Below, in pieces: positions 35,601 through 48,501 of a stretch of 64,000 bases of DNA. The translations under genes were made by a program, and so were the position numbers. Position 1 is the stretch's first letter. Each line of letters begins with the position of its first letter. Location of the stretch: positions 4,302,027 to 4,366,026 of the forward strand of contig NC_054390.1 of NCBI RefSeq assembly GCF_001625195.1, in the 5' to 3' direction. Origin of the DNA: Drechmeria coniospora (taxonomy: Eukaryota > Ascomycota > Sordariomycetes > Hypocreales > Ophiocordycipitaceae). The notes beneath the pieces are model-generated. The model saw only the letters and a list, made by a program, of their open reading frames with translations, was not told where the DNA came from and searched no databases.

Positions 35601-38600
35601 TAATACAATGTAACAGAATTGCTCATAATGCACCTGGCAGTATATTAACATACTCTCTAAGATTCAGCTCATCAATACTTTGCCAGCACCTTGAAGTTTA
35701 CTTTGCGAACAGAATAAACATACAAGCTAGGAGTTCGACAACATGTTAGTATTTACTTATTGCTTGCAAGACAAAAGATGTGAAGGTACTTGCCAACTGG
35801 TTTGCCATTTTTAGCCCAGAGCCAGCAATACACCTTCATGCGTATTGATCAAGAACATACGCTCTAATGTATATAAATATATATATGTATTAGCAAAGTG
35901 CCAAAAGCTGAATTCTATTTTGTGGTAAATACTTACGCACTAGAAATCCTACTTGTATTAACAGCTTAACAAACCCAGTATTTTAAGATACAGGAGACTT
36001 TACGCGCTAGAGATTTTGAATTTTTAGCAAATGTTATTCGATGTAAGTACCTGTACGTACTTACCAACTATTTAACGGCTATTTAACTTCCTTCCGATAA
36101 CTTCGCTGTTTAATCTTCTCAAGGAAGGACCTACGCACTACATTTCCCAGCGAATTTAGCAAGGTACAGATTGGGTGCAAGTGAAACGTACAGCCTAGAC
36201 ATGCCAAATAATACAATAATTAATACCGGTTACAATATTAGTGGTGTTTGTAAACTTACAACCTGCAGCAATCGATGAATTAGTTGCTTATTGCACAATC
36301 AATCTACTGCAAAATTGTAATATTAAGCTTACGTACTTTTGTTGTATTAGCCACCTTAGTACAGATCAATCAAAGAATGGGGTTTACTTACGAACTAGTA
36401 TTAAAATCTTTAGAATGCTCGGTGGTCACCTGTTGTTAAAATGCGAGGCGCGTACCTGTTCCTCCTGAAAGTTTCGGACAAATTAGAATGCTGCAAGATG
36501 TCAAAAACATTGTTATAGGCTGAAACTTACTGGCTATATTTATTATTAGCCCCCATTTACTAATATGAATCAATCGTAAGGAAACTTACGTTCTGGAAGT
36601 TTTTGAGGCGATTTATTCCAATATTTCTGTAATTGATATAGGGTACTTACGTTCTACCAGTATCGGGTATATCAGTACATAAAATTCGACCTCCTATGTC
36701 TTGTAGGCATGAACGTACATGCTATTATTGATCCCTGCTATGTTAGCACTCTACAGGTTGACTTGACTTTCTACTGGTTGATGGAAGAAACGTACACACT
36801 ATTAATATGAAATTAGCATCAATTAGAGGAATAAGATAAATTTCTTGAACCAACATCCTAAAAATAAACGCAGGGTTAAAGTCAGACGAAACTTAATAAT
36901 TGTAGTAAAAACTTGCCCACTAGATATTGTTACTATCCGACTTTATTCCCGATCGTACATTATGAACAGGGACATACCAGCTATAGTACATAGAAATTAG
37001 TCCAGTGTAGTCTGATTGCTAATTGTTCGTAGCAAATTGAAACTCACCCTCTATGTTGCATTAGTCGCTTACTAAATACATAGATAGTTATTGTTCTAGA
37101 AACAACTAATAACATACATACTACACAATGGAGTCAGAATGACAGTATAGACGCCTTGCAAATGATATATTATAACTTACTGGCTAGAATTACTACCTGT
37201 ATTAGCGTGCTACTTGAAAAGGTTCATGTCAAAGTTTTATTCATTAAAACTTGCCTTCTATAGTGTTTCTTATTTTAGCAGCTTTTATGCAAATCAAAAC
37301 TAATTTTCGGGTACCAACTAACGCCCTATAAGTTATTAGGCAATTGATTTATTCTATCATTAATAGCTGCAGACTTACGATCTTAAATTATGGTTGCATT
37401 AGTTTCATATCTTCGTTTGCTTTTATTGATGATGGATAATCAAAGCGTACATTCTAAACAGTTTAGCTATAATTGAGTTTTGCCAAAAATATAACGGCTT
37501 ATTACTAGAGAGAAAATACTTACAAACTAGTTGCTAGCTGCATTAATATTCTACTATGTTTCGAATACCCAAAAGTATGCAAGGTAACTTACCCACTAGT
37601 ATAGGAAGCAGCTATTAGGGTATACCGCAATCAGCTCTTTTAAAATTTAGAAACATACTCCCTAGACAAAAATTAGGGTATACTACGATTAGCTCCTTTA
37701 GAATTTAGAAACATACGGACTATAGCTGCCATCCTTATTAGCCATTTCAGTACATAATATAAGTTTTTACAACAGGGTAGAGTACGTAACTTCCTAAGTT
37801 ATGTAAGCTGTACAAGAACATTCAGACTTGAATAGTCCAATAGAGGAATATACGTTCTAGAGTTTCCCGTCGTTTAAGTATACACAGGGTAACAGTACTA
37901 TTATTAGATCAGAACTTACACGCTAAGATTTTAACTATTGTTAGTAACTTATTAAAGAATCGTAACTATTAGTTTTTGATTTTGATCTTACCCGCTATTT
38001 GCGAACCGTATTATTATACTAATATCTAGAGACATTACACCTTTAAAATAGGAACATACTCGCTATATGCCATTTAAGTTAGTTTAGTGTCTGTAAATAG
38101 AAAGCCCCCAAAATACAAATACACTTACCCACTAGAACCTTTTAGTACACCGCTGATATTACATATTCTCTATACTAGCTAATAGAAACATACCGGCTAA
38201 ATAGATGAGCCATATGAATAAAACACTATAAATCTTTCAATTCTCTATTAAACTTACGGCCTATTAAAGCGTTAGTATATACTTAGTAATATATATACTT
38301 AAGAGACTTAGCTTACACCCTAATTTGATACGTGTATTAAAACTTTTGCTAGGAATCGGTATATTGAGAGTTTCAACCGTGGTAGAATTAACGTACAATC
38401 TAAATTTAATATAATACCATTAATATTACACTAGTAAACGAGGCTCGCATGCAGAAACCTACCGACTGGAGTTATGAAACTCGTTAACGATTTGAAACAA
38501 ATAGATCTAACAGCAGTAGCATACACCCTAGGATTCTTAGTAATACAATACGTCTTTAAACGTTAGGCTAGGACTCATTCATCAACAACTAACCCACTAT

Positions 38601-41600
38601 GTATAACCAGAAGTATTAGTACAGCAAGGTATCAAAATATTACTATTATACGGAGTAACGAACGAACTAAGGATACTAGGCGCATTAATATAATACAAAA
38701 CTAAAGTAGATATCATTACGGGTTGCATCCGTACTCTCTAACATGTAAATCTCATTAGTAACTAAAGTTGCTCTTAGTAACGTTTATAAACATACGCCCT
38801 AGATTCAGAATTTTAGTATCTAGATATAAATCACATTATTTAAATTACGCACTCTCTAGTATTATACTAATTTAGTACATTCTGCCGGAAACGCAGTTTA
38901 GTTTGTTACATTTAAACATACCCCCTAGCATCAGTAGTATTAGCATGTAAGCAATAATATCGTTTTATCGGAAATATCTAAGAGCAACTTACAATCTAGT
39001 ACCCGGTTATATTTAGCAAAAGAGCACACGTACAGTTGTTTATAAAGCATGAAAATACTTACCAACTATAAGTTATTCGCTATATCAGCAACTCGCCACT
39101 AAATTGGAAAGCAGTTGATTACGAGTTATGACATACTTTCTAGAAATAATACATTAGGCTCTTGCGGAAATTTCAACTTGACATTAGTTACCAGTAGTGA
39201 CATACTGACTAAAATGTTTTACTTTAGCAATGGATAATAATTTTAGTCGATATAGTGAGAGAATACTTCCTTTACGCGAAACGTATTAGCCAGCCAATAC
39301 AATACGAATCGTTGCTGTTACGGGAAACATGTACTTCCTAATTGTAAGTCAAGTTAGCTACCATACAAATACAATCTCGATAAAAAAAACCGCATACTTT
39401 CTAGGAGCCGCCAGATATATTAGTATTATCACTCAAATCAAATGGCGGATGACTGAGTAACAACTTACTGACTAAGTTTGCTATCTATATTAGCATTTGA
39501 CTAGAAATATGGCCGTATTGAGTATCCAGCGAGTAACTAACCAGCTAAAGTTTGGTATTAGTATGCCATTTACATTTATTTCCACAATCAATAATATACT
39601 TTCTAATTGCCATTGCCGTAAGCATAGTAATACAATAAGTAAAGCTCTCTTTGTAACTTACGAACTATGGATATTCGTTATGTTAAATCGTCGTATTTAA
39701 AGGATCGCCTATAGATGTTGATAGCTCTTACGTGCTACAATTGCCAGCTATGTTAACATTCCTCGAGGTATAGTATAGGGGGTCGGGCGCCGTACTGGCT
39801 ACGGTTGTTTCAGGAACGACTCTTGCCAGTAAATATTGTATAAGTTGACTACGATTAGGAACTTACAGCCTATAAATATGAATTAGCAAGAAAAGCGTAA
39901 ACAAGCATCGATATGACTATTCTAATCATACAATCTAGTATTTCGGATCAACCGTTCAGCAATTAGATTCCAACTATGACGTAAGAGGTAAGCGTACCAA
40001 CTGGAGTCATATTTAGCATTCAATTGTTGGTAACAATAGGGCTTTTTATAACGTCTTAGGGAAGGACATACGGGTCTAATCTCCTAGAGTTGCCAACCGA
40101 GTTACTAGGCTAACGTAAAGTTCTTATCAACTAGGAAGAACTTACGTCCTAGAAGTAACCCGTAGGTTAGCGTACAAGTAACCTACATAATGTAAAACGG
40201 GGTAATACAACTTACCAACTAATGTCACCAACTATATCAGCAAACCACTAAACAATAAGCCTTAGATATTACTAGAAGCTTACCGTCTAAGTTTGATATT
40301 AGTACTGAACCATTATATGCCATGTGGGGTAAAGACCTACGCTCTAAATTACAGAGACATAATAGATTACTACTGATTATTAAATACTTGGATATTGTAC
40401 TATGAGGCTTACTTTCTGAATATGATAGCCTCATCAATTTGCCGCTTGCATTCAGACTCATAGAGATGCGAGTGGGTACTTACGGCCTGAGCAGTCAGTT
40501 GTATTAGCATTCGGAAGGGTCTTAGCATATATCGCTAGATTCAAAACAACATACGCCCTAAATTTGCTCTAGAATTAGTTATGTCGCTACCTATATGTGG
40601 ATCCATTCCTTAATAGACTTACGGCCTGCCGATTTTAGCTACACGCGCACCTTGCAGGTCCTTCGCCGTATTATCAATACTTGCAACTTACCACCTAGAA
40701 AGTCCCAATTAGTATCTTGATGCACCTTAGAGATAAAATCAAAAAATCTTACAGTCTAGCGATTAATCTGCATCAGAATATTATTACACTATCTAGGTAC
40801 CTTTAGGAACCTACGTGCTAAATTTGTTGTCTTATTAGTATATACGAGATGAGTTCGACAATCGGATGTGAATAGTTCAAACTTACGGTCTGAAGTTGCA
40901 GGATAACTTAGGGTCTTGTCGTTAAAAAAGGTCATTGCAAAGAGTACGTACACGCTAATAGTCATATCAGTACTTGACTCCAGTTAGTATAGAGGCCACA
41001 TACACTCTAGTAATAGCAACTAGATTAGTGGATTGATAGGTCAAAGGAATAAGTATTGCGAGTAAAAACCCACGAACTAATCGTTAGCAGCAATGTTAGT
41101 ATCTTGTAATATATTTATTGGGTTGAACTCACAGTCTGTAGTTGCCAGCTGTATTAGACTCCGACTAATAGACAATTATTATGTATCATTATATCAACAT
41201 ACCGACTAACGTTAGCATTCGAATTAGCGTACTGCTCAGTTTATTAAATATTGGTACTGGAACCTACAAGCTAGCGGTACCAGCCTTATCAGTAGTGCTA
41301 TACTAAGGCTCTAGGTATTTACCGGCTCGAGCATACACCCTTGACATATGACTAGTATCAGAATATTGCTGGCGAACACTCGCATTAAACATCCTAGCAG
41401 GGAACATACGTCCTGGCATTGGATGCTACATCAGCATACTACTGGCATTCTTAGCTTATGTTAGTACTTACGATCTATTACTAGTTATTTTAATGTCTTT
41501 TATCTCATGTATGATACACACTATACTTTCTATTAATATATATTATTATATGTAATTGTCAATGGCTTTCTATTGAGATGTGTATACTCTCTATTATTGC

Positions 41601-43481
41601 CAGCTTTATTAATGTATTGCTGGATTGATCTGTTATATATACGTTGCAGAAACCTACGAGCTAACGATTACAGCAGATTTAGTATCTGTAATGTGTATTT
41701 AATATCCCTGTATTCGCTGGCTGGAACTTACGCCCTTAAAATGGCAGCTATGTGAGTGTTCTATTGCTTCCGAATGCTCGTGTTGGATACTGTCGCATAT
41801 GGCATACTTTCTAGTATCGCCAGCCATGCAGTTATTATCTTGCCTACAGTATTCGCTGCAATTGTTTCACATACACCCTAGTAGTTCGGTGTTTTAGTAA
41901 CCCACCATCCGTAGTATGCTCCAGGAATGATATTATAGGATTCTAGCACTTACGAGCTACCAGTAGTTATCTTAGTGTATTGCTACATTCAATATGCTAC
42001 CTATAGATACAGGAACTTACAGACTTGAGATTTCAGGAATATTAGACTTCTGCTACTAAATACATATATTGCATAGGAGCATACTTTCTATCGTCAATAG
42101 TCGCATTAGCATTACAGTAAGATCTATACTGAATGATACAAGGACTTACTCCCTAGAGCATATAATGTATTATTATCTTACTATAAGCAAAATTCTTATT
42201 GAGGCGGCAGGACTTACGAACTATAGTTACTCGCGGGGTTACTATCCAAGATATTCAAACTCTTCCATAGCTGCCAGCTCGAACTTACACCCTTAAGTTA
42301 CTAAATGCATTAGATACATTCTAGTAAATGACTAATAGTATATAGTATCGAGGGTTATACTTTCTAGGAATAGTAGCCGAATTAGTAGTTTGTTGATAAT
42401 TTCATACATTACAACAACCTACTCCCTAGAGTTGTCTACTGTATTAGTATAGTAGAAAAATAGAGTTATTGCTTGCAAGTATATTACTTACGGCCTAAAG
42501 TTCACATCCTGGTCATTATCGTAGTGCTCTTCTGTAGTTACTAGCTTAAGCTTACTGTCTTAAGTTTTCAGCGGTATTAGAATACTGCTAGTAAATTATT
42601 GTATCGTATATAGTTACGATAAGCATACTTTCTATAGTACAATCCATATTAGAATAAATCAGCTATGTAGTATACCATATGAGAGGAGCAGCTAACAAGC
42701 TAAAGTTTCCCTCGATTATTACGCTGTCGTAGGGCGAATTTTTCAAAATGGTGCTAGTAGAAACCAACCACCTGGAGGTTTTGCATATTAGGGCCCTGAG
42801 CATAATAAATTGTTCGTTTCGTAGATTATACTCTCTGGTATTAGTACATCGGTTAGCACACTACCGCTATAACGTTTCCTGGAGAAAAGTTCAAGAACGT
42901 ACAGCCTGCGTTTAACAGTGTTAATATATATATATATATATCTCGTAGCAGAGGTATCTTACGGCCTAGGGTGACTACAATTAGCAAGTACCGGAAATCA
43001 AGGTCTTTAGAATCCTTTAATTGTTTGTTCAAATAATGGCATACCGTCTAGTGCAATGTGACATATTAGAAGTGTGTTATAATTCCATTCCATGTTTCAA
43101 TCGAAATATGCGGACTTACAGACTATTGTAGTAATATATGTTAGTATTAAATCAATAGTTTTTATACAATGATAGTTAGAGCGAACGTACCAACTGGAAC
43201 CTTCCTATTAGCTTGCTCCCGGCTTTAGATAAGGCTAGTAAATGTATAAACGCACAGCCTACGATTTCCAATCGCATAAGCAAAGCATCATATAGGGGGT
43301 TACTGGCTGGATCTTACACCAAAACCCTTGCCGAATGTGTAAGAACCATGTATGTTGTACCCTAAAGTATCGTTATCGCACTCACGCGTGGGAACAACTC
43401 TGAGGGCTTCATAGCATCTTCCATCCCGAATGCGATTCCTTGGCCAGCAAGGAACCCCAATAATAAAACCGATGGCTTCAT
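29543..43481 (-). CDS. Gene 3: complete micro-exon gene with an internal repeat expansion
   Basis: ATG at 43481; proposed stop TAA at 29545-29543. Same plan as gene 2: 96-nt first exon, about 138 mostly single-codon exons, a 39-nt exon (34007-34045), then longer exons. Recognisable stretches: RVLKTAGKGFGKS, WFNIGKPYRLW, FYVACLRC, and HQANRCLKIKPR. It is longer than gene 2 because of a four-fold tandem block (31201-32630) and a further duplication of the segment around it. One early exon is 9 nt (near 43320) and one 12 nt (near 40075) where other copies have 3 nt. A 31-nt exon near 30975 has one nucleotide more than expected, matching a one-nucleotide phase difference in the terminal exon, but an intermediate exon then reads a stop; the model of the last 1.5 kb is unsettled. 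Confidence 0.78.
29784..29794 (-). other. Gene 3 11-nt exon
   Basis: Between a TAG acceptor and GTGCGT. Gene 4 has an 11-nt exon at the same place (50721-50731). Phase 0 would give a stop in both, so the reading phase must have changed upstream, or the exon is skipped. Confidence 0.45.
31201..32630 (-). repeat. Four tandem ~358-bp units carrying longer exons in gene 3
   Basis: Units begin near 31201, 31559, 31916 and 32273; the first three are nearly identical, the fourth is more diverged. Each contains a 48-nt exon-like segment (first unit 31452-31499: AVAEEPSIQSLPRVNI), a 3-nt AAG exon, and a 27-nt exon (31212-31238: DGRPSKDGK). Together these give 26 residues per unit in frame. A possible 14-nt exon between them has a poor acceptor and would break the frame, so I leave it out. 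Genes 2 and 4 have no such expansion. Confidence 0.7.
34007..34045 (-). other. Gene 3 39-nt exon
   Basis: ITEVVPFERLRQL between a CAG acceptor (34048-34046) and GTACGT (34006-34001). Same length and frame as in genes 2 and 4. Confidence 0.8.
36004..36798 (-). other. Gene 3 cysteine-rich core, first half
   Basis: Single-codon exons: Cys TGT at 36796-36798, Cys TGC at 36135-36137, Leu at 36065-36067, Arg at 36004-36006, and the next Cys at 35937-35939. Between them FYVA precedes CLRC as in gene 2. The 9-nt exon is at 36456-36464. Codons differ in places (CGC versus CGG for Arg) while the residue is kept. Confidence 0.75.
37616..37731 (-). repeat. Tandem duplication of one intron plus exon unit in gene 3
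   Basis: Two neighbouring units of 58 bases (37616-37673 and 37674-37731) share TTAGGGTATAC and TTTAGAAACATAC. Each carries one 3-nt exon (Gly GGA near 37660, Ser TCC near 37717). The other genes have a single unit here, so gene 3 gained one residue. Confidence 0.75.
43386..43481 (-). CDS. Gene 3 first exon: signal-peptide exon
   Basis: 96 nt ending CGC before GTGAGT (43385-43380). Begins MKPSVLLLGFLAGQGIAF and ends SELFPR. Same length, phase and features as the other copies. Confidence 0.85.
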
Positions 43482-44240
43482 CCTAGCAAGAATTAAATAT
43501 AAAACAAAAATGCAGTAAAATATTTGAAGGAAGGGGGAAAATGAGGGCAAAAAAATACGAAAACTTAAATAGCATGAAGAATGAGTGTTTGGTAGGGAGC
43601 TGGTATCTTATAGTCTCTTGGAGCCAAGTAAGTTCGGCGTCTGTCTGAGAATGCGTAGTGGCGCAAAGTTGCTCCCCAATAGTTAGTACATCATAATGCC
43701 GAGCTAACTATTGTATAGGTCAATATGAGTGGCGCTGGACTACGCGAATCTCCGCTAAGCCCAACTTTGTTCCGATTTCACTGTGTGATGGGTCAGGTAC
43801 TTACTTGTACGCGAACTGTAACCATGCACGCATGATTTTTTGCCCCGTACATTTTAGTAGGGGAATTGGTAGATTGAATGACGGATACCACGACTACGAG
43901 TGCTAGCTATCGAATTTGAGCCTTTCCGATATTGAAGCATGCAGCATGGCCGGGATTGGACAGTACATCCGTTTATATCCATACTTTGCAATATAGCGCA
44001 GCAAGTATTAAGCGGTATATTTCGAAGGATACAAAAAATGCGAAGGATACAAATATCCCTCGCGACTAAAAAAGGCTTCGCGCCTAGCCCGTGGCGCTAC
44101 ACTTGGTTTTAGTGTATTTACTATTGAATATAGCGTTGAAAGCAGAAGGTTGTTACGGAATAGGTGTAGCGTGCAGCGCTGAAAGTTGAAACAGGTCATA
44201 CAATATTAATGCATAGCTCACCAGCGTGCTGCCCCCTATG
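43482..44240 (-). promoter_or_regulatory. Conserved upstream block of gene 3
   Basis: Shares GTGGCGCTACAC near 44090 and TGTCCAAAATA near 44240 with the upstream blocks of the other copies. More diverged than those of genes 1 and 4. No gene seen. Confidence 0.5.
43606..43612 (-). promoter_or_regulatory. TATA-like box of gene 3
   Basis: TATAAGA on the minus strand about 125 nt before the ATG, aligned with the boxes of the other copies. Confidence 0.55.
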
Positions 44241-44259
44241 TCCAAAATAGAGTTTATGT

Positions 44260-45400
44260 CGCACCAAATTGGACCACAAACGCGGGCGCCACTGGGCGTG
44301 TGGGTTGAAGGTGTCCTACTCGTGCTACTCCCCACCTTGTTGGTCCTCGGATTCCATAACAGTACGGAGTACACCACCAAAGACACCACCAAAGCTGCTA
44401 CTTATCATTCCAGCACACACACCACCGTTTCGCACTATATTCTACTTCAATAGTACCTCTTTACCACTACAACCCCAATATAACAATGAATGAAAAGTTC
44501 AACAGATATTGAACAACACTTCATTAAGGCTATTCAATTTCTACCAAATAATTCTGGCTCGAAAGTTGTAGCAGTTGCTCGAGAATGTAAGGTTTCGCGA
44601 TATCGATTATTAAGCCGGATGGAGGATATTGCCAGTAAACCGGGGCTACCAGCACACAGTAGAAAAACTAGCCCGGATGATGAAATTGCATTATGTCGGT
44701 ATTTTTTTCGTTTTGAGAGAAATCACTTTGCTGTACGGGCAGAGTTTATTACAGATGCTGAAAATAATGTGATACAGGGGCGATCATAATCATCATGATC
44801 AACAGTTGGAAAAGTTTGTACTATACCAAATATCAAAGGCACGGCTACATTAAGCTGTTTCAAACCAAATTCAGGTAGACAAGCATCAGTAAGTATTACA
44901 AGTATTTCAGCTTATTTCCAGCCGCTGCAAGTAGTTTGCTAAGTAAATTGGATTCATGTAATGATATTGGAATACGGATAAAACAGGCCTCCTTATTCGG
45001 ATTGGAAATGATGCTATACTCTAATAATCACAAGCTGAAAGAGGGCTCACTTATTCAGTGTGACTGAGAATGGAGAGTCAGCTACAGCAGTTGAAGATCT
45101 GTGGTGGGAGTATCTCCAGCTTTCCTTGGCTAAAGTGGCCAAGTACAGATGCTACAGTGGTATCAAGAGCCTGAACTTGGCAATACAATTGTAATATATA
45201 TTGCAGCCTCAGGATATACAAAGTAGTGTACGAGAATGTCACTTTTAGGAGCATAGATCAGATTGGTTGAAATCCTTGTACTGCTAAAGTGGGTGGGAGT
45301 AGTATCCCCAACACATACTTCTGGCGAGCATCCCCTACACATACTTCTAGCGAGCACTAGTAGGTATGCTATACAAATTAACTATATTGGTAAGCCTTGC
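44260..45400 (+). pseudogene. Second pogo/Fot1-like element, decayed
   Basis: An open stretch at 44490-44789 (99 codons) reads like the helix-turn-helix part of the 12.2-kb element: KVVAVARECKVSRYRLLSR, and ALCRYFFRFERNHFAVRAEF beside ALCRYIDRLNAINFAVRPEF. Further on, near 44970, NTDKTGLLIRIGND resembles the NMDETGFRIGVGK motif with Glu lost. Stops and frameshifts follow. The ends were not defined. Dead. Confidence 0.65.
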
Positions 45401-45689
45401 AATTTGCAGAGAAGTAGTGGGAAGTGTATCTAACGGACTGGGGAATCAACCAGGCTGTTTGTAACAGCAGAAGGTGTGTCACTTGGTAACTGGGCAAGAA
45501 GTTTGAATTAAAGAATTCAAATTGCGATATTAAGGTGCGATGTTCTAAGAGAAGTGCCGGAAAGGCAGGATTATTTATAAGTAAGAGGTGATACCTCGAC
45601 CAAGAAAGATAGAGTATGCATAGGTCAGCGTTTTAGCTGTTTATATGGTTCAGTAGCAATATATACGCTTGTGGATAATGTTGATGCAT

Positions 45690-46260
45690 GCCACTAGTTG
45701 GTCTACGCGACTAGTCGGATGGTACGGTCGATTGACGGTACGACTAGTCAACTCCTTGGCCGACTTATTACTACTGGTACTAGTAGTCCCATAATTGTAA
45801 AATGGCTGGCAGTACTCCGTAGTACTGCCGTATGGTGACTGCTGGTAGCAGCATGGGATATTCCCGATCGATTGTACGATCAATTGACTGCTGTGGTCGA
45901 ATTAATGCGACTGGCACTAGTAGTAAGTAGTGTTGTAGTGTATTGCCCAGCAGTAGTCCTGCCGCCAGTCGTTGCAAGTCATAGCGAGGAGAAACCGTAC
46001 TGTCAGTGTCATTGGTCGACCCTGAGTTGTCGACTAGATACTACTTGTACTGGTAGTACTATAGTAGCATCTTGGCTGGTAGTAGTACTGCCGACGTCGC
46101 TGCAAGTTAGCGAAATACTCGACTCTTGGCCGACTTGTACTACTTGCACTGGGAGTGTGCTACAGTAGCAAATTGGCTGACTGTAGTACTGCCGCAAGTC
46201 GCTGCAAGTCGCAGCTGGGTACGGAGTAGACTTCCTAGTAAATACAAGTACTAATAGTGT
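45690..46260. repeat. Degenerate GTA/CTA-rich repeats, second locus
   Basis: Irregular repeats of GGTAGTACT, TACTGCCG, TCGCTGCAAGT and CGACT phrases. Same type as 8250-8720 but in the opposite sense. ORFs on both strands are composition effects. Confidence 0.6.
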
Positions 46261-46451
46261 ACTTAACAGTACTGTACAACCGTATAAGGTGGGTCAAAGC
46301 CTCAGACTGGTTGGACCTTTATTTGTGGCTCTAACATGGCTGCAACCATACCATGGACAGGTACATAGGTATATAGCTCTTGTTAGTTCCTTCTAGCACA
46401 AACGAATTGATAATTATTAAGCCTTGCCTGGATACAGCATTTTCATCTTGA

Positions 46452-47105
46452 GCATTGCTATTTAGCCATACGGAATACACATTTTGCTACTGAACATTAC
46501 TATTCTACTGAGGCGCCGCCACAATACGCCACTATTTTTAGTGTATACATCTTATATTCAAGGCGCAATTAACAAGCAAATTGCAATATTACATATATAC
46601 TCTCGTACAATAATAAAACTTCCTTCTGATGATGATCTTTTCGGGGACGATAATAAGACTGCTGCTCTACCCTGCCTCTCCCTGCCTTGCAATGCCTTTC
46701 GCCACTTATTGCCTTATTCAATGGGCGTATGAGCTTCAAATTGCGATAGATCCCGACGTATACTAGGGTTTAATCTAGTTGTCCCCTGGCCACTATTACG
46801 GCTAGGCTGCTGCTGTAACCCATTGGGTTGTGTATTTAATTTATTGGCTGTAAACCTGGGTTTGATGCAAGTATTATTTTGAGGGACTCGGGGCCGGCCC
46901 CGAAGGTTTTGTGCAATGGCTGGGTCGCTCTTTTGAAGGAGAACGTTTTGTTTATCCAGTGGCTTCCGCTAGGTAGCTTGTATGGAATACCTGCCTTGGT
47001 CATATGTATGCAAAGTGTACGTGCTAAAAGTGATAGCGTAATGTGGCAGCGCCTCAGTAGAATAGTAAGGTTTAATACCAAAAAGTGTTTGGCTAAATAG
47101 CAATG
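46452..47105. mobile_element. Small element with ~110-bp inverted repeats
   Basis: 46452-46560 and 46995-47105 are imperfect inverted copies: GCATTGCTATTTAGCCA starts both arms, and TACTATTCTACTGAGGCGC follows in both. Each arm gives a similar short peptide on its own strand, which explains the paired ORFs. The interior (about 430 bases) has no transposase. It could be a MITE or two nested fragments. Confidence 0.6.
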
Positions 47106-47129
47106 CTCTTCATCCTTATGCATCGACAA

Positions 47130-47265
47130 TTCGTAGTAAACTGCTACTAATCCTTAATGTCCGTAACTCGGACCATACAATCAAATGTATTGAATTCTGC
47201 AACAAACACAACATTATCCCATTCGGAATGCCACCATACCTTACAGAAGAACAATTGAGTGTATC
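47130..47265 (+). pseudogene. Pogo-like transposase fragment
   Basis: The plus strand reads LLLILNVRNSDHTIKCIEF then CNKHNIIPFGMPPYLT, matching the segment of the 12.2-kb element that precedes its HLLQPLD motif. Only about 45 codons remain and no catalytic residue is intact. Confidence 0.6.
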
Positions 47266-47739
47266 CGCGCGTTCCCGAATGTCTTCCATGGAGTATACGG
47301 CTCGGTCTAACTTCTCGGTGTATCTTGCTATTTTCTTTTTTACAAGTTATACAGTAGGGTTACTTCCACCGACCGTACAAATTACACCAATCCTGTGCGC
47401 ATAAACATATATGCGAATGCATGACATCCACTTCGTAGATCGTATTTATAAAGTACCTATACCATCAGGGCAAAGTTGTATGTAGCTTTTGAGCCCCTTT
47501 GTTGCAAATCTTGTACTTGTCCTCCGTACATACTCGCTATGTATTTACTTGTTACTCTGTAAATATAACTGGCCTCGCAAAATGCACGGAGAATTAATAA
47601 TTATTTCTCACCGTGAGGTTAACATACATTGCTCACCAGACCAAGCAACCTGGCAGACAAGATCTGCTCACCCGAACCTGGCCAAATCACGCTATCCATA
47701 CCGAGATCGTACAAACAAAAGTATACAATAAACAGTAAT

Positions 47740-48215
47740 TGGCAAGAAAATCCCACAGGATTTGTTCCCCTGCTCTCGGTGACGTACTTTCTAAACCGGA
47801 CACTTCTACACGCCCAGTCCCCAAGGCCAAGGGTCGGACATTAAAGCTTGCCCTTTTCTATTTTTCCAAGATGGCAAAGTAAGGAACGGGCTACTACTAT
47901 ATACGATTCTGCATTATTGCCAATGGCGCGTAATCATAACAGGCCCTGGAATATTATTCTTTATTTTAGTACTTCGATAAGAGGTTAGTTATTTCTACGA
48001 TAGCTTGACTACTAAGTGGCCTGCACATCATTACTGACACCTGGGAATGCTAATATGTTAACTGCGCTATACTCAGGCCTTGTTCCAGCATCCTAGCCGC
48101 AATATCATCGATAACCAGTCATAAAACAGGATGTAATTATTTCACCCCCTTCCTTAGCATGAATAGCCCAATCAATTGTATCAGATCGGAAGCACAGTAG
48201 AGTAAGTACGGGACC
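47740..48215. repeat. Spacer segment paralogous to 7560-8190
   Basis: Non-coding similarity in the same order as 7560-8190. 47470-47740 has no recognisable content. Confidence 0.5.
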
Positions 48216-48427
48216 AAAGAAACCCTTGATTGCAATACCCAGCCTATGCAGGTTCTCTATACCACTGCATTACTAATGGATTCTGAAAAGGGGATATGCT
48301 TATAATATGTATTGAAATGGGTTTTTTTCTACCGGATTAGCACAGATATTCAACATTTACTTGTATATGTACAGTAAGTAGATGGGATTTGTGTCTATGA
48401 AACACCTCAAAAAAAGGAGTCCGCATA

Positions 48428-48501
48428 TGGTTTCGCCCGGGCTCGAACCGGGGACCTTCTCGGTGTTAGCGAGAAATCATGACCAACTAGACCACGAAAC
48501 C
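48428..48501 (-). tRNA. tRNA-Val (anticodon AAC)
   Basis: 74 nt. Acceptor stem GGTTTCG pairs with CGAAACC, followed by discriminator A. The anticodon stem TTCTCG/CGAGAA encloses loop CTAACAC, anticodon AAC. The T arm has CCCGGTTCGAGCCCGGG. No intron. It is an ordinary nuclear tRNA lying alone in the spacer between genes 3 and 4. Confidence 0.95.

Noticed and set aside
36768..36775. AAA exon between the Cys exon and the next exon in gene 3 (also near 19700 and 55736)
   Set aside because: It would leave an intron of about 25 nt without a branch site, and gene 2 lacks a good acceptor there. Direct splicing of the neighbours gives a normal intron of about 75 nt.
44226..44493. Two overlapping plus ORFs before the second pogo-like element
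   Set aside because: They overlap in different frames, resemble nothing, and lie in the expected terminal region of the decayed element.
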